A DNA stretch of 48,036 nucleotides. Origin: an uncultured Candidatus Saccharibacteria bacterium. Its GTDB lineage: Bacteria; Patescibacteriota; Saccharimonadia; Saccharimonadales; Saccharimonadaceae. The DNA lies in contig CAMYXA010000005.1 in NCBI GenBank assembly GCA_947302975.1, positions 1-48,036 on the forward strand. The letters are read 5' to 3'. This document shows, piece after piece, positions 40,815 to 48,036 of the stretch. The notes under the pieces are model-generated. The model searched no databases. It was not told where the DNA came from and was given only the letters and a program-made list of their open reading frames with translations. A program made the translations under genes and the position numbers. Each line of letters starts with the position of its first letter. Position 1 is the stretch's first letter.

Positions 40815-40820
40815 TATAAT
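40815..40820 (+). promoter_or_regulatory. parA -10 box
   Basis: TATAAT, 10 nt before the parA ATG: a leader of at most a few bases and no Shine-Dalgarno. It overlaps the end of the L21 terminator. Confidence 0.75.
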
Positions 40821-40830
40821 AAACCTATCT

Positions 40831-41604
40831 ATGGTGAAGGTAATATGTGTGACAAATCAAAAAGGCGGTGTCGGAAAAACGACTACGGCCGTGAATTTGG
40901 CATACTATCTTGCGAAGGATAAATTCTCTACACTCCTGGTTGATTTTGATCCGCAGGGAAACGCAACTTCCGGCCTTGGTTTTGACAAGAATGACAAAGA
41001 AAAGCTTGGCGCAACGATGACTGAGGTGGTTCTTGGCACTGCCGAGATGGAAGATGCGGTTCGTCCGACCAAGTATAAAAATTTTGATCTTGCTCCGGCC
41101 ACCCCTGAGCTCGCTAACGCCGAAGTTGAGATTACGGGTATGCAACGCAAGTTTGTGCGCCTTCGTGATGCAGTGCGCAAGGTTGCGAATGGCTATGATT
41201 ACGTGATTATTGACCTTCCACCATCACTTTCGCTTCTTACGGTCAATGGCATGATCGCTTCGGATTATCTTTTGCTTCCGGTCCAGACTGAGTTTTATGC
41301 ACTTGAAGGCGTTGCACAGCTTCTTGAGAGTATGAGGCTGGTGATGAAACAGGCAAATCCAAAGTTGCAGCTGATCGGTGTTCTCGCGACGATGTATGAT
41401 AAGCGTACTTCGCTTTCAGCGCAGGTTTATGAAGAAATTAAGAAATACTTCAAGAGTTTGGTGTTTAAGACGACAATTCCGCGCAATGTGCGTGTTGCGG
41501 AAGCGCCAAGTCATGGTGTGCCAGTGGGCGCATATGACAAGTTCTCGAAGGGTGCAAAGGCGTACAAGGATTTTACTAAAGAATTGGAGGACAGAACGAA
41601 ATGA
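40831..41604 (+). CDS. parA: Chromosome partitioning ATPase ParA/Soj
   Basis: 257 aa. Deviant Walker A QKGGVGKTTTAVNLA (residues about 10-24), Walker A' LLVDFDPQGNATSGLG, Walker B YVIIDLPPSLSLL, and a C-terminal RVAEAPSHGVPVGAYD typical of Soj-type chromosomal ParA. With ParB it segregates the replication origin. ATGA overlap with parB. Confidence 0.96.
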   Translation: MVKVICVTNQKGGVGKTTTAVNLAYYLAKDKFSTLLVDFDPQGNATSGLGFDKNDKEKLGATMTEVVLGTAEMEDAVRPTKYKNFDLAPATPELANAEVEITGMQRKFVRLRDAVRKVANGYDYVIIDLPPSLSLLTVNGMIASDYLLLPVQTEFYALEGVAQLLESMRLVMKQANPKLQLIGVLATMYDKRTSLSAQVYEEIKKYFKSLVFKTTIPRNVRVAEAPSHGVPVGAYDKFSKGAKAYKDFTKELEDRTK

Positions 41605-42440
41605 AAGCAGGACTTGGACGTGGGTTTGATAGCTTGATCCCGACCGAGCTTTTTGATGATGAATTTGATTTGACAGCCCCAGAGGATAAGGCCGGTAGCG
41701 AGCTCAAGGAAATCCCAATCGATGAGATCATTCGCGATGAAGAGCAGCCTCGTAAGGAGTTTACGAACGAAGCGATTGAGGCGCTCGCATCTTCTATTAA
41801 AGAGCATGGCGTACTTCAGCCGATTGTCGTGACGAAGGAGGAGGGGAAATATAAGATTGTGGCTGGCGAACGTCGCTGGCGCGCTTCAAAGATTGCAGGC
41901 CTTAAGAAAATCCCAGCTATCATCAGGACGCTAGACCTCCAGAATCGCTTGGAAATTTCGATTATTGAAAACGCGCAACGTGAAGATTTGAACGCGATTG
42001 AACTCGCGACCGCTTATGCGAAGCTCAAGGCGCAGTTTAATTTGACTGCAAAGGAAATCGCAGCAAAGGTCGGGAAGAGTGAGTCTTCGGTATTTAATAC
42101 GATGAGGCTTTTGAACTTTCCAGATGAAATCAAGAAAACCATTGTAAAAGAGAAACTTTCTGAAGGTGTGATGAGGCCGCTCGTTAATGCTGATCCGGTG
42201 ATGGTTAATAAGGTGCTTCCGAAGATTATCGAAGAAGGATGGACTGCTCGCAAAGTCGAGAGATATGTTTCAGACAATAAGAAAAAGAGCTCAGCTAGCC
42301 TGATTAAAAAAGATGCTTACCACAAAGAAGAGGATGCTCTCTCTCAGAAATATGGTGTGGTGGCAAAGATTTCTGGTCGCAGTTTGACGTTCAAATGTAA
42401 AAACGAGAAAGAGTTAAAAGAACTAATTTCGAAGCTCTGA
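41601..42440 (+). CDS. parB: Chromosome partitioning protein ParB/Spo0J
   Basis: 279 aa. Starts with the family-typical GLGRGFDSLIP, then IRDEEQPRKEF, the CTP-binding GERRWRA box, ENAQREDLNAIELA and a helix-turn-helix (TAKEIAAKVGKSESSVFNTMRLL). The C-terminal dimerisation part is short. It would bind parS sites; no full palindromic parS is seen in the window. Translationally coupled to parA. Confidence 0.96.
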   Translation: MKAGLGRGFDSLIPTELFDDEFDLTAPEDKAGSELKEIPIDEIIRDEEQPRKEFTNEAIEALASSIKEHGVLQPIVVTKEEGKYKIVAGERRWRASKIAGLKKIPAIIRTLDLQNRLEISIIENAQREDLNAIELATAYAKLKAQFNLTAKEIAAKVGKSESSVFNTMRLLNFPDEIKKTIVKEKLSEGVMRPLVNADPVMVNKVLPKIIEEGWTARKVERYVSDNKKKSSASLIKKDAYHKEEDALSQKYGVVAKISGRSLTFKCKNEKELKELISKL

Positions 42441-42442
42441 GT

Positions 42443-42448
42443 TATAAT
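42443..42448 (+). promoter_or_regulatory. relA/spoT -10 box
   Basis: TATAAT, 8 nt before the ATG at 42457 and just after the parB stop: leaderless layout. Confidence 0.7.
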
Positions 42449-42456
42449 CTTATTAT

Positions 42457-43893
42457 ATGGATAAGAAAAAGGACTCAGAACGCGTTCAACTAGCCGTTGA
42501 AGTTGCAACAAAAGCCCATGAGGGCCAGTTTAGAAAGACTGGTGAGCCTTATATTATTCATCCTTTGGCCGTGAAGAAAATCCTCGAAGAGTGGGGAATG
42601 GATGAGGACACGATTATTGCCGGTATCTTGCACGATACGGTTGAAGATACGAATCTTTCGCTTGATGATATTAGGCAATTGTTTGGCGATACGGTGGCGT
42701 TTTTGGTCGATGGTGTAACAAAGCTTTCGACGGCCCGAAACGGGATGCGCGACATTGATACGTATCTTCCAGAAACGAGGGACAATTTCTTAAGGCTCAT
42801 GATTGCGCTTGGAGATGATATTCGAGTTTTGATTATCAAGCTCGCAGATAGACTACATAATATTCGTACATTGTCGGCGCTCCCGCCAGAGAAGCAGAAG
42901 AAGATTGCTAAGGAAACGCTCGAAGTGTTTGCCCCGCTTGCGGATAGGCTGAATATGGGGCTTCTTCGCATGGAAATATCTGATTTGGCGTTCAAATATG
43001 TTGATCCAAAGCGTTACCAATACCTTAAGGAATTAATCGTTAAGCACAACAAAGAGGCCGAAAAGGGTCTGAACAAGGTCAAGAATGAGGTGACTGAAGC
43101 GCTCAAAAAAGAGAAGATTGATTTTGAGATTTCCGGGCGCGTGAAGTCGGTGTATTCGCTTCATAAGAAGATGGCGAAGCACGATCAAAATATTAACGAG
43201 ATTTATGACCTTACGGCGCTTCGCATTATCGTGAGCGATATTACAGACTGTTATTTGGCGCTTGGTGTGATTCATTCGCTTTACATGCCAATGAACGGAC
43301 GTATCAAGGACTATATTGCCATGCCGAAGCAGAATGGTTATCAGTCACTCCACACGACAGTTATCACGCAAGACAAGAGGATTATTGAATTCCAGATTCG
43401 CACTAAGGAAATGCATGAATATGCCGAGAAAGGTCTTGCGGCAAGCTTTTATTATAATGAGCAGAAATTAACCGAAAATTATAAGAAGGGGAAGATTGAG
43501 CATTTGCCGACGAACCTACTTTGGATTACCGAACTTCAAACGGCGGCGGCGCAGCTTAAAGAGGGGAAGAGGGTTGACCTTAAGAAACTGAAACTGAATT
43601 TGTTTGCGGACAAGATTTTTGTATATACCCCGAAGGGCGATATTATTGATCTTCCTAAGGGCTCATTGCCGCTTGATTTTGCATACCGCTTGCACTCTGA
43701 AATTGGGGAGCATGTGATTGGCGTGAAGATCAATGGTAAGATGTCGAACTTGAATAAAAAACTTGAACAGGGCGATGTGGTTGAGATTTTGACTGCAAAA
43801 AATCAGACTCCGAAGGAGTCGTGGCTATCTAAGATGTTTACGTCTCACGCAAAGGCGAAGTTGAAACACTGGCTAAATGCTAATAAGAAATAA
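42457..43893 (+). CDS. Long RelA/SpoT-type (p)ppGpp synthetase/hydrolase, no ACT domain
   Basis: 478 aa against about 740 for full-length Rel. HD hydrolase domain (about 1-180) with H35, H59-D60, E63-D64 in ILHDTVEDT and KLADRLHNIRTL, so hydrolysis should be active. Synthetase domain (about 215-345) with RVKSVYSLHKKM, DLTALRIIV, KDYIAMPKQNGYQSLHTTV and EFQIRTKEMHEYAEKGLAA. TGS domain (about 370-440, DKIFVYTPKGDIIDLPKGS). The helical, zinc-finger and ACT regions are missing. Only alarmone hydrolase in view; pairs with the small synthetase at 8633. Probably leaderless. Confidence 0.93.
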   Translation: MDKKKDSERVQLAVEVATKAHEGQFRKTGEPYIIHPLAVKKILEEWGMDEDTIIAGILHDTVEDTNLSLDDIRQLFGDTVAFLVDGVTKLSTARNGMRDIDTYLPETRDNFLRLMIALGDDIRVLIIKLADRLHNIRTLSALPPEKQKKIAKETLEVFAPLADRLNMGLLRMEISDLAFKYVDPKRYQYLKELIVKHNKEAEKGLNKVKNEVTEALKKEKIDFEISGRVKSVYSLHKKMAKHDQNINEIYDLTALRIIVSDITDCYLALGVIHSLYMPMNGRIKDYIAMPKQNGYQSLHTTVITQDKRIIEFQIRTKEMHEYAEKGLAASFYYNEQKLTENYKKGKIEHLPTNLLWITELQTAAAQLKEGKRVDLKKLKLNLFADKIFVYTPKGDIIDLPKGSLPLDFAYRLHSEIGEHVIGVKINGKMSNLNKKLEQGDVVEILTAKNQTPKESWLSKMFTSHAKAKLKHWLNANKK

Positions 43894-43897
43894 AAAA

Positions 43898-43973
43898 TGG
43901 AGCCGCTGGCAGGGGTCGAACCTGTGACCTGCTCGTTACGAATGAGCTGCTCTACCAACTGAGCTACAGCGGC
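43898..43973 (-). tRNA. tRNA-Thr (anticodon CGT)
   Basis: Minus strand: acceptor GCCGCTG/CAGCGGC, discriminator T, CCA encoded (43900-43898). D-arm GCTCAGTTGGTAGAGC, anticodon loop TTCGTAA giving CGT, T-arm with GGTTCGACCCC. The anticodon stem is GCTCA/CGAGC, so the closing pair 31-39 is an A-C mismatch. Confidence 0.95.
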
Positions 43974-43983
43974 GTCTTTTGCC

Positions 43984-44016
43984 ATTATAGCACAAAAAAC
44001 TGGTCTGTTGTATAAT
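43984..44016. promoter_or_regulatory. Divergent promoters: tRNA-Thr and DUF308 gene
   Basis: Minus strand: TGC-TATAAT (hexamer 43989-43984), 11 nt before the tRNA 5' end. Plus strand: TATAAT (44011-44016) followed by AAAGGAG (44022-44028) and ATG 44035. Confidence 0.8.
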
Positions 44017-44034
44017 GGAACAAAGGAGTTATTA

Positions 44035-44622
44035 ATGAAAGCAAAGGTGGAAAAAATCAAACAACCGTCTGGCAAAAATGCCTGGATGGCGGTGCTTGAA
44101 TCGCTCATTACTCTAGTTATGGGTATTATGTTGGTCACATGGCCAAACTCAATTATTAAAATTATTGCCTATATCGTTGGTGGGTTTTTGCTCGCGAGAG
44201 GAATTTATAGCATCGTAACTTACTATGCCTCGAATAAAGTGAAAAACGGCCTGCTCGATAACGAATTGATGTGGGGAATCATCTCGGCAGTGGTTGGCCT
44301 TGTTGTCATGATTATGGGTGGCCAGATTGCTGGTGTGTTTAGAATCATTGTTGGCATTTGGATTATCTACGAAGCACTTGTCAGAATCAGGAATGCCTTG
44401 AGACTGCGTGCTGCTAGCGTTGATAACTGGAAATACAGTATGATTATTGCGGCTGCAATGCTTTGCTTTGGTCTCTTTATTACGTTCTTTGATGGTGCTA
44501 TGATCGTCCTGATTGGATGGATGATGATTATCGTTGGCGTGATTGGTGTGCTTAGCGATGCGATGTTTGTGCAGTATATCAATTCGTTCACGCACAAGAC
44601 CCCTACCGACAAAGAAAACTAA
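44035..44622 (+). CDS. HdeD/DUF308-family membrane protein
   Basis: 195 aa with about six hydrophobic helices in three pairs, beginning AVLESLITLVMGIMLVTWPN and including IVGGFLLARGIYSIV, IIVGIWIIYEALVRIRNALR and IIVGVIGVLSDAMF. The repeated WPN...GGFLLARG pattern fits DUF308/HdeD, whose best-known member is linked to acid resistance in E. coli; the role here is unknown. Polar C-terminus. Start 44035 chosen for the Shine-Dalgarno; upstream codons are open to 44008 but lie before the predicted +1. Confidence 0.85.
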   Translation: MKAKVEKIKQPSGKNAWMAVLESLITLVMGIMLVTWPNSIIKIIAYIVGGFLLARGIYSIVTYYASNKVKNGLLDNELMWGIISAVVGLVVMIMGGQIAGVFRIIVGIWIIYEALVRIRNALRLRAASVDNWKYSMIIAAAMLCFGLFITFFDGAMIVLIGWMMIIVGVIGVLSDAMFVQYINSFTHKTPTDKEN

Positions 44623-44623
44623 A

Positions 44624-44634
44624 TATGCTATTAT
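44624..44634 (+). promoter_or_regulatory. Promoter, extended -10
   Basis: TATGC followed by TATTAT (44629-44634). Leader with AGGAG (44653-44657) 4 nt before the ATG at 44662. Confidence 0.75.
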
Positions 44635-44661
44635 TAGGATAGCGTTAAATATAGGAGAATA

Positions 44662-45024
44662 ATGAAACACTTCAAAGAGGATTTGAAGTCTTTGTATAAG
44701 AATGACCGGGGCGGGCTAGTTCTGATGGCTGTGGTCTTTTTGTGCTCACTTGGTTTGTTCATTTTCTCGATGACAAGACTTAATCCGAATAGCGCGTTGG
44801 TTAAGATTGGCTATGGCGATATTGGTGGATATCGTGATGGGTCATGGGATAGCATGTTTGTCTTTCCAGTCTTGGCGCTGCTCTTTGGGATTTTGCACAA
44901 TATCCTCGCTCTCAAAATTTATAGAGAGCGTGGGGCTGGCATGATGAAGTTCTTTCTCGTTATGACGATTCTGCTGATGATTTGGACACTGATTGTCGTC
45001 GTTAGATTATCTAATGAAGGTTAG
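44662..45024 (+). CDS. Unknown three-helix membrane protein
   Basis: 120 aa. A basic N-terminus (KHFKEDLKSLYKNDRG) is followed by three hydrophobic helices: GLVLMAVVFLCSLGLFIFS, VFPVLALLFGILHNILAL and FFLVMTILLMIWTLIVVV, with a loop GYGDIGGYRDGSWDS between the first two. I do not recognise the family. It ends 2 nt before the glycosyltransferase gene, so both are probably made together. Confidence 0.75.
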   Translation: MKHFKEDLKSLYKNDRGGLVLMAVVFLCSLGLFIFSMTRLNPNSALVKIGYGDIGGYRDGSWDSMFVFPVLALLFGILHNILALKIYRERGAGMMKFFLVMTILLMIWTLIVVVRLSNEG

Positions 45025-45026
45025 CG

Positions 45027-46652
45027 ATGCGTAAAAATATTGAGTTGCCACAAGGTAAGCGAACAAAATTTTATCGTTTTTTGGAGATTATTCCTGGCAT
45101 GGTTTCGTATCTTGCCATTATTTTGCTGTTTGTCTTTTCTTTTATTGATCCAATTCTCGGGGCGACATATCTATTCTTTATTATTTCAGTGACGCTTGTG
45201 AAGGCGGTGGCAGTGGCTTATCGTACAATTCAGGGGTATAACGTGGTTAAATCGGCAGAGAAGGTTGATTGGCGAAAGAGGATGCTAGACCTCGAAAATC
45301 CGCATGACTCTTTTGAGAGGCTTCGAGACACGCAGTCTAAGGAGTATAACATCGATCAGCATGTGTCGAACCTTCGCATGATGGCGGCGATGGAACATGA
45401 ATATCCGAAGGCCGACAAAATTATTCATGCTGTGATTATGACGGCGTACAACGAGGGAATTGAAGTCCTTCGTCCGTCAATTCAGGCAGTGGTTAAAAAC
45501 ACTTTTCCTAATGAAAAGATTATCTTTGTCTTGGCTTATGAGGAACGGGGTGGGGAAGAAATGGAAAAAGTCGCTAAGACGCTAAAAGATGAGTTTAATG
45601 GCGTGTTCAAAGATTTTATTTTGTCGAAGCACCCAGCTGATCTTCCAAATGAGGTGATCGGAAAGGGCCCGAACTTGACCTTTGCTGGTGAGATTTTGGC
45701 TGAGTATGTCCATAAGAAGAAGATTCCGATCGAGAACGTGATTGTGACATCGGTCGATAGTGACAACCGCATGCACAAGAAGTATTTGGATGCGGTGGCC
45801 TATGAATTTATAGTGCACCCAAATCGCCAGAGACTCAGTTACCAGCCGGTTTCGCTTTTTATGAACAATATTTGGGATGCACCGGCGCCAACTCGCGTGA
45901 TTGCAGTTTCGAACTCGTTCTTTAACGTGATTTCGACGATGCGCCCGCATTCTCTGCGTAACTTTGCTTCGCATTCGCAGCCTTTGCAGGCTCTTGAAGC
46001 AATGAATTTTTGGAGTAAGCGCACGATTGTTGAGGATGGGCATCAATACTGGCGTAGTTTGTTCTTCTTTGATGGTGACTACTCGGTTCTTCCGATTCGT
46101 ATCCCGATTTTCCAGGATGCAGTGCTTGATGATAATATTTTCAAAACTGTTAAGGCGCAGTTTGTTCAGGTTAGGCGTTGGTATTATGGCGCAAGTGATA
46201 TCGCGTATGTTGGGACGCGTTTGTTCTCTAGGAAAGCTCGCCATGGAATGCCATTTATGCCTCTGTTTGCGAAGTTCTGCCGTTTATTTGATGGGCATGT
46301 TACGCTTGCGATGATGGCGCCAATTGTGGCGTTTGGCGGTTGGATTCCGATGATCATTTCTTCACCGTCCAGGACGATGGTGGCTTATAGCTTGCCGGCA
46401 GTGGTTAGTATTGTTCAGACGGTGGCTTCGATCGGGCTTTTGATTACGGTTTTGATGTCTCTTAGGATGCTTCCGCCAAGGCCAAAGAAATACCGCAAAG
46501 AGAAGAAGGTCTTGATGGTGGTGCAATGGATTTTGATGCCAGTAACCTCGATTTTGTATCAGAGTCTTGCGGCGTTTTATGCCCAGACGAGGTTGATGCT
46601 CGGGCTTTATATGGAAAAGTTTGATGTGACGAAAAAGGTGGTAAAAAAATAA
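45027..46652 (+). CDS. Family 2 glycosyltransferase, membrane-bound
   Basis: 541 aa. Two N-terminal membrane helices (about 20-65), a cytoplasmic GT2 domain from about 130 (AVIMTAYNEGIEVLRPSI, then VTSVDSDNRMHKKYL with the DxD, VEDGHQYWRS with the ED pair, and QVRRWYYGASD, the Q-x-x-R-W motif of processive enzymes), and C-terminal helices (about 420-480 and 495-525). The motif set resembles polysaccharide synthases that transfer sugars from nucleotide-sugars and export the chain. Product unknown. Coupled to the preceding small membrane protein. Confidence 0.88.
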   Translation: MRKNIELPQGKRTKFYRFLEIIPGMVSYLAIILLFVFSFIDPILGATYLFFIISVTLVKAVAVAYRTIQGYNVVKSAEKVDWRKRMLDLENPHDSFERLRDTQSKEYNIDQHVSNLRMMAAMEHEYPKADKIIHAVIMTAYNEGIEVLRPSIQAVVKNTFPNEKIIFVLAYEERGGEEMEKVAKTLKDEFNGVFKDFILSKHPADLPNEVIGKGPNLTFAGEILAEYVHKKKIPIENVIVTSVDSDNRMHKKYLDAVAYEFIVHPNRQRLSYQPVSLFMNNIWDAPAPTRVIAVSNSFFNVISTMRPHSLRNFASHSQPLQALEAMNFWSKRTIVEDGHQYWRSLFFFDGDYSVLPIRIPIFQDAVLDDNIFKTVKAQFVQVRRWYYGASDIAYVGTRLFSRKARHGMPFMPLFAKFCRLFDGHVTLAMMAPIVAFGGWIPMIISSPSRTMVAYSLPAVVSIVQTVASIGLLITVLMSLRMLPPRPKKYRKEKKVLMVVQWILMPVTSILYQSLAAFYAQTRLMLGLYMEKFDVTKKVVKK

Positions 46653-46665
46653 AGGAGACCCTGAA

Positions 46666-47064
46666 ATGAAAATAGAAAACATTACACTGGATGGATATAG
46701 GACGCGCGGAGGGTATTCTCCTGCTAAGAAAATAGATCTTGGGGATTCTTATCTCATATTTGTCTCAGGTTTTCAGGCGCCAAAAAATAACAATAACGAA
46801 GTAATTACTAACGATGTTGCAGAGCAGACAAAGCTAGTGTTCGAGGAAATTTCAAGAACACTAAAACAAGCTGGGGCAAGCCTAGATGATGTAGTTAAGG
46901 CAGTCATATATTTAACTGATATGAATGATTTTTCCGTAGTGTCACCAATTCGAGATGAATACTTTAAATATTCCGTTCCAGTTTCGACAATGGTTGAAGT
47001 AAATGGTATGACAAGAAAAGGCGCCAAGATTGAAATTGAAGTTACGGCCATAAAAGAAAAATAA
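46666..47064 (+). CDS. Rid (YjgF/YER057c/UK114) family protein
   Basis: 132 aa. Recognised by YLIFVSGFQAPKNNN, DVAEQTKLVFEEISRTLKQA, SLDDVVKAVIYLTDMNDF and VPVSTMVEVNGMTRKGAKIE. RidA deaminates reactive enamine/imine intermediates using an Arg in the P-A-R-S/T-x-V-E-V segment; here the segment reads PVSTMVEV and that Arg appears to be missing, so RidA activity is doubtful. AAAGGAG 10 nt before the ATG. This gene and the next look richer in A and T than the neighbours, possibly acquired. Confidence 0.85.
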   Translation: MKIENITLDGYRTRGGYSPAKKIDLGDSYLIFVSGFQAPKNNNNEVITNDVAEQTKLVFEEISRTLKQAGASLDDVVKAVIYLTDMNDFSVVSPIRDEYFKYSVPVSTMVEVNGMTRKGAKIEIEVTAIKEK

Positions 47065-47133
47065 CTAATTATAGGGAGAATATTTGGTGGGACTTAATTC
47101 ACCAGGTTTTAACAATTTACAGAGAGATAAACA

Positions 47134-47712
47134 TTATTTGATAATAATACCGTTGCCGTCATACAGAATGTATGATTTGCCACTCCACGTCTTAAGCCAC
47201 TCATTATATTCATCGCTTTTTTTATTCATATGAGGAATAATTGCTCCCCCAACTATTCCTAAGCCTTCGTAATCCTGTCTATCAGTTACAGGAATATCGC
47301 CGTAAATTTTAGCTGGCTTTAAAGTTGTTCCCAACACAATTGAACCTGCACTAGACCCTATATATGGGATACCTTTCCCGATAGCATTTCTAATTTGTTT
47401 ATCAAAACCGAATTCGCGTATTTTATTCATCAAATAAAAAGTATTACCTCCGAGGACATAAATAGCATCAAAAGCGGTCAAGTCGATTTGCTCATTGCCG
47501 ATTTTATACTCACGTATATTTTCTTCTAATACTCCTAGCGCCAGGATGCTTTTATATTCGGCGTTTGCCCATGATTTGTCACCCCTTTCACCATCTATTG
47601 CCGTTGTAATATATAACAGCTTGACGGAGTCTATTGGCTTATCAAAAAGCGCCAAAACTTGACTCTTAAAGTCTGGATCCAGTATTCCGCAAGAAGATAA
47701 TACGATAGGCAT
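47134..47712 (-). CDS. Peptidase S51 (PepE-like) family protein
   Basis: 192 aa, class I glutamine-amidotransferase-like fold. Landmarks are AIYVLGGNTFYLMNKIREFG and the nucleophile elbow YIGSSAGSIVLG (Ser), with a downstream His in IIPHMNKKSDEY. PepE cleaves Asp-X dipeptides; cyanophycinases belong to the same family. The substrate here is unknown. The start is ATG 47712: a minus-strand TATAAT ends 6 nt before it, and eight open codons upstream would overlap that box. Convergent with the Rid gene. Confidence 0.85.
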   Translation of the reverse strand: MPIVLSSCGILDPDFKSQVLALFDKPIDSVKLLYITTAIDGERGDKSWANAEYKSILALGVLEENIREYKIGNEQIDLTAFDAIYVLGGNTFYLMNKIREFGFDKQIRNAIGKGIPYIGSSAGSIVLGTTLKPAKIYGDIPVTDRQDYEGLGIVGGAIIPHMNKKSDEYNEWLKTWSGKSYILYDGNGIIIK

Positions 47713-47718
47713 ATTAAT

Positions 47719-47724
47719 ATTATA
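47719..47724 (-). promoter_or_regulatory. -10 box of the S51 peptidase gene
   Basis: Minus-strand TATAAT, 6 nt before the ATG at 47712: leaderless layout. Confidence 0.7.
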
Positions 47725-47834
47725 AAGCTTTTTCAAAGAAGAAAAAGAGTGTCAAATTACAACAGGCCAAGTTTTTGGGGATTTAACAGACACCTACAGG
47801 TTACGAAATAGTTGAATATTATTCTATACCTGAA

Positions 47835-47910
47835 TGGTGGGTGATGAGGGGGCAGGGATGTCGCTCGCTACGCTCGCTCCATTCGAACCCCCTTTACGAG
47901 GCGGGCCACC
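47835..47910 (-). pseudogene. Partial, rearranged copy of a tRNA-Val 3' end
   Basis: Positions 47835-47851 repeat exactly the last 17 bases of tRNA-Val (47959-47975), same orientation, 124 bp apart. On the minus strand a T-arm-like GGGGGTTCGAA is separated from CCCCC and the acceptor half by a 29-nt insert containing two GCGAGCG units. It cannot fold as a normal tRNA. The interval 47737-47834 holds nothing else I recognise. Confidence 0.6.
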
Positions 47911-47915
47911 ACAAA

Positions 47916-47960
47916 CAGAATAAAAAATAAAACCCCTACGGGGTTTACTTTTTTATTCTG
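47916..47960 (-). terminator. tRNA-Val terminator in a long palindrome
   Basis: CAGAATAAAAAA (47916-47927) and TTTTTTATTCTG (47949-47960) flank AAACCCC-TAC-GGGGTTT. On the minus strand this is a hairpin followed by a T-run, starting at the CCA of tRNA-Val; it can also work on the plus strand. Confidence 0.88.
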
Positions 47961-48035
47961 GTGGGTGATGAGGGGCTCGAACCCCCGACCTTCTCGGTGT
48001 AAACGAGACGCTCTAGCCAACTGAGCTAATCACCC
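47959..48035 (-). tRNA. tRNA-Val (anticodon TAC)
   Basis: Minus strand, complete: acceptor GGGTGAT/ATCACCC, discriminator A, CCA encoded (47961-47959). D-arm GCTCAGTTGGCTAGAGC, anticodon arm TCTCG-TTTACAC-CGAGA giving TAC, T-arm GGGGGTTCGAGCCCCTC. Its promoter lies beyond the window. Confidence 0.96.
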
Positions 48036-48036
48036 G

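Noticed and set aside
40470..43893. parAB as a sign of oriC nearby
   Set aside because: No dnaA, dnaN, rpmH, DnaA-box cluster or AT-rich unwinding stretch is visible in the window.
1..48036. Recoded stop codons (UGA as Gly, as in Gracilibacteria/Absconditabacteria)
   Set aside because: TGA ends clear genes such as adk, parA and mutM at the expected family length; conserved Gly positions use GGN.

Overview
The window looks like chromosomal DNA of a host-dependent Patescibacteria/CPR bacterium, most likely Candidatus Saccharibacteria (TM7). The evidence is the gene content: very compact, mostly housekeeping, with no biosynthetic operons. There are reduced or altered versions of conserved proteins (DnaG and NrdR without zinc ligands, PolA too short for a proofreading domain, a DHH-family protein that has lost its catalytic motif). 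There is a CPR-type T4SS-pilin-like gene and several large unknown surface proteins. TGA is used as a stop codon (parA, adk), so the standard code applies. The taxonomic call is inference; no 16S gene is present. No IS element, prophage, CRISPR array or rRNA was seen.

Layout. 1-2.5 kb: tRNA-Gly, argS, orn and a MmcQ/YjbR-like gene, then mscL and a membrane-anchored unknown on the minus strand. 3.7-8.6 kb: dnaG, rpoD, pilin-like gene, lipid kinase-like gene, P-loop kinase, rpsO. 8.6-9.2 kb: a small alarmone synthetase (minus strand). 9.4-16.8 kb: pnp behind a long leader hairpin; then polA, a RhuM-Fic/Doc gene, mutM and holA, tightly coupled; rpsT is convergent and overlaps holA. 16.9-23.7 kb: degenerate DHH protein, tRNA-Asp, rpsU, adk-map, ftsA, ftsZ, nrdR, thioredoxin-like gene. 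23.8-28.3 kb: two large exported proteins. 28.4-31.5 kb: ileS behind a well-formed T-box riboswitch. 31.5-32.2 kb: gene-poor stretch with a 157-bp inverted repeat, tandem strong promoters and a broken small gene. 32.2-40.5 kb: a surface-protein locus made of two paralogous cassettes (small helical protein plus large membrane protein with a shared C-terminal tail), then an IPHTG-type protein and an ATP-grasp ligase. 40.5-43.9 kb: rplU, parA-parB, long RelA/SpoT. 43.9-48 kb: tRNA-Thr, three envelope genes including a GT2 glycosyltransferase, RidA-like and peptidase S51 genes, a tRNA-Val remnant and tRNA-Val.

Expression signals are unusually readable. Many genes have a -10 box only 6-10 nt before the ATG, which predicts leaderless mRNAs. 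Others carry a Shine-Dalgarno sequence, and many promoters share an extended -10 of the form TATGC followed by a TATAAT-like hexamer. The genes cover replication and repair (dnaG, polA, holA, mutM), transcription (rpoD), translation (argS, ileS, S15, S20, S21, L21, tRNAs), RNA decay (pnp, orn), stringent response (two alarmone enzymes), division and partition (ftsAZ, parAB) and a large envelope investment.

The most notable items are the T-box with a minimal Stem I before an IleRS whose HIGH motif reads HHGT, the paralogous surface cassettes, the RhuM-Doc gene inside the repair operon, and the parallel loss of zinc ligands in DnaG and NrdR.
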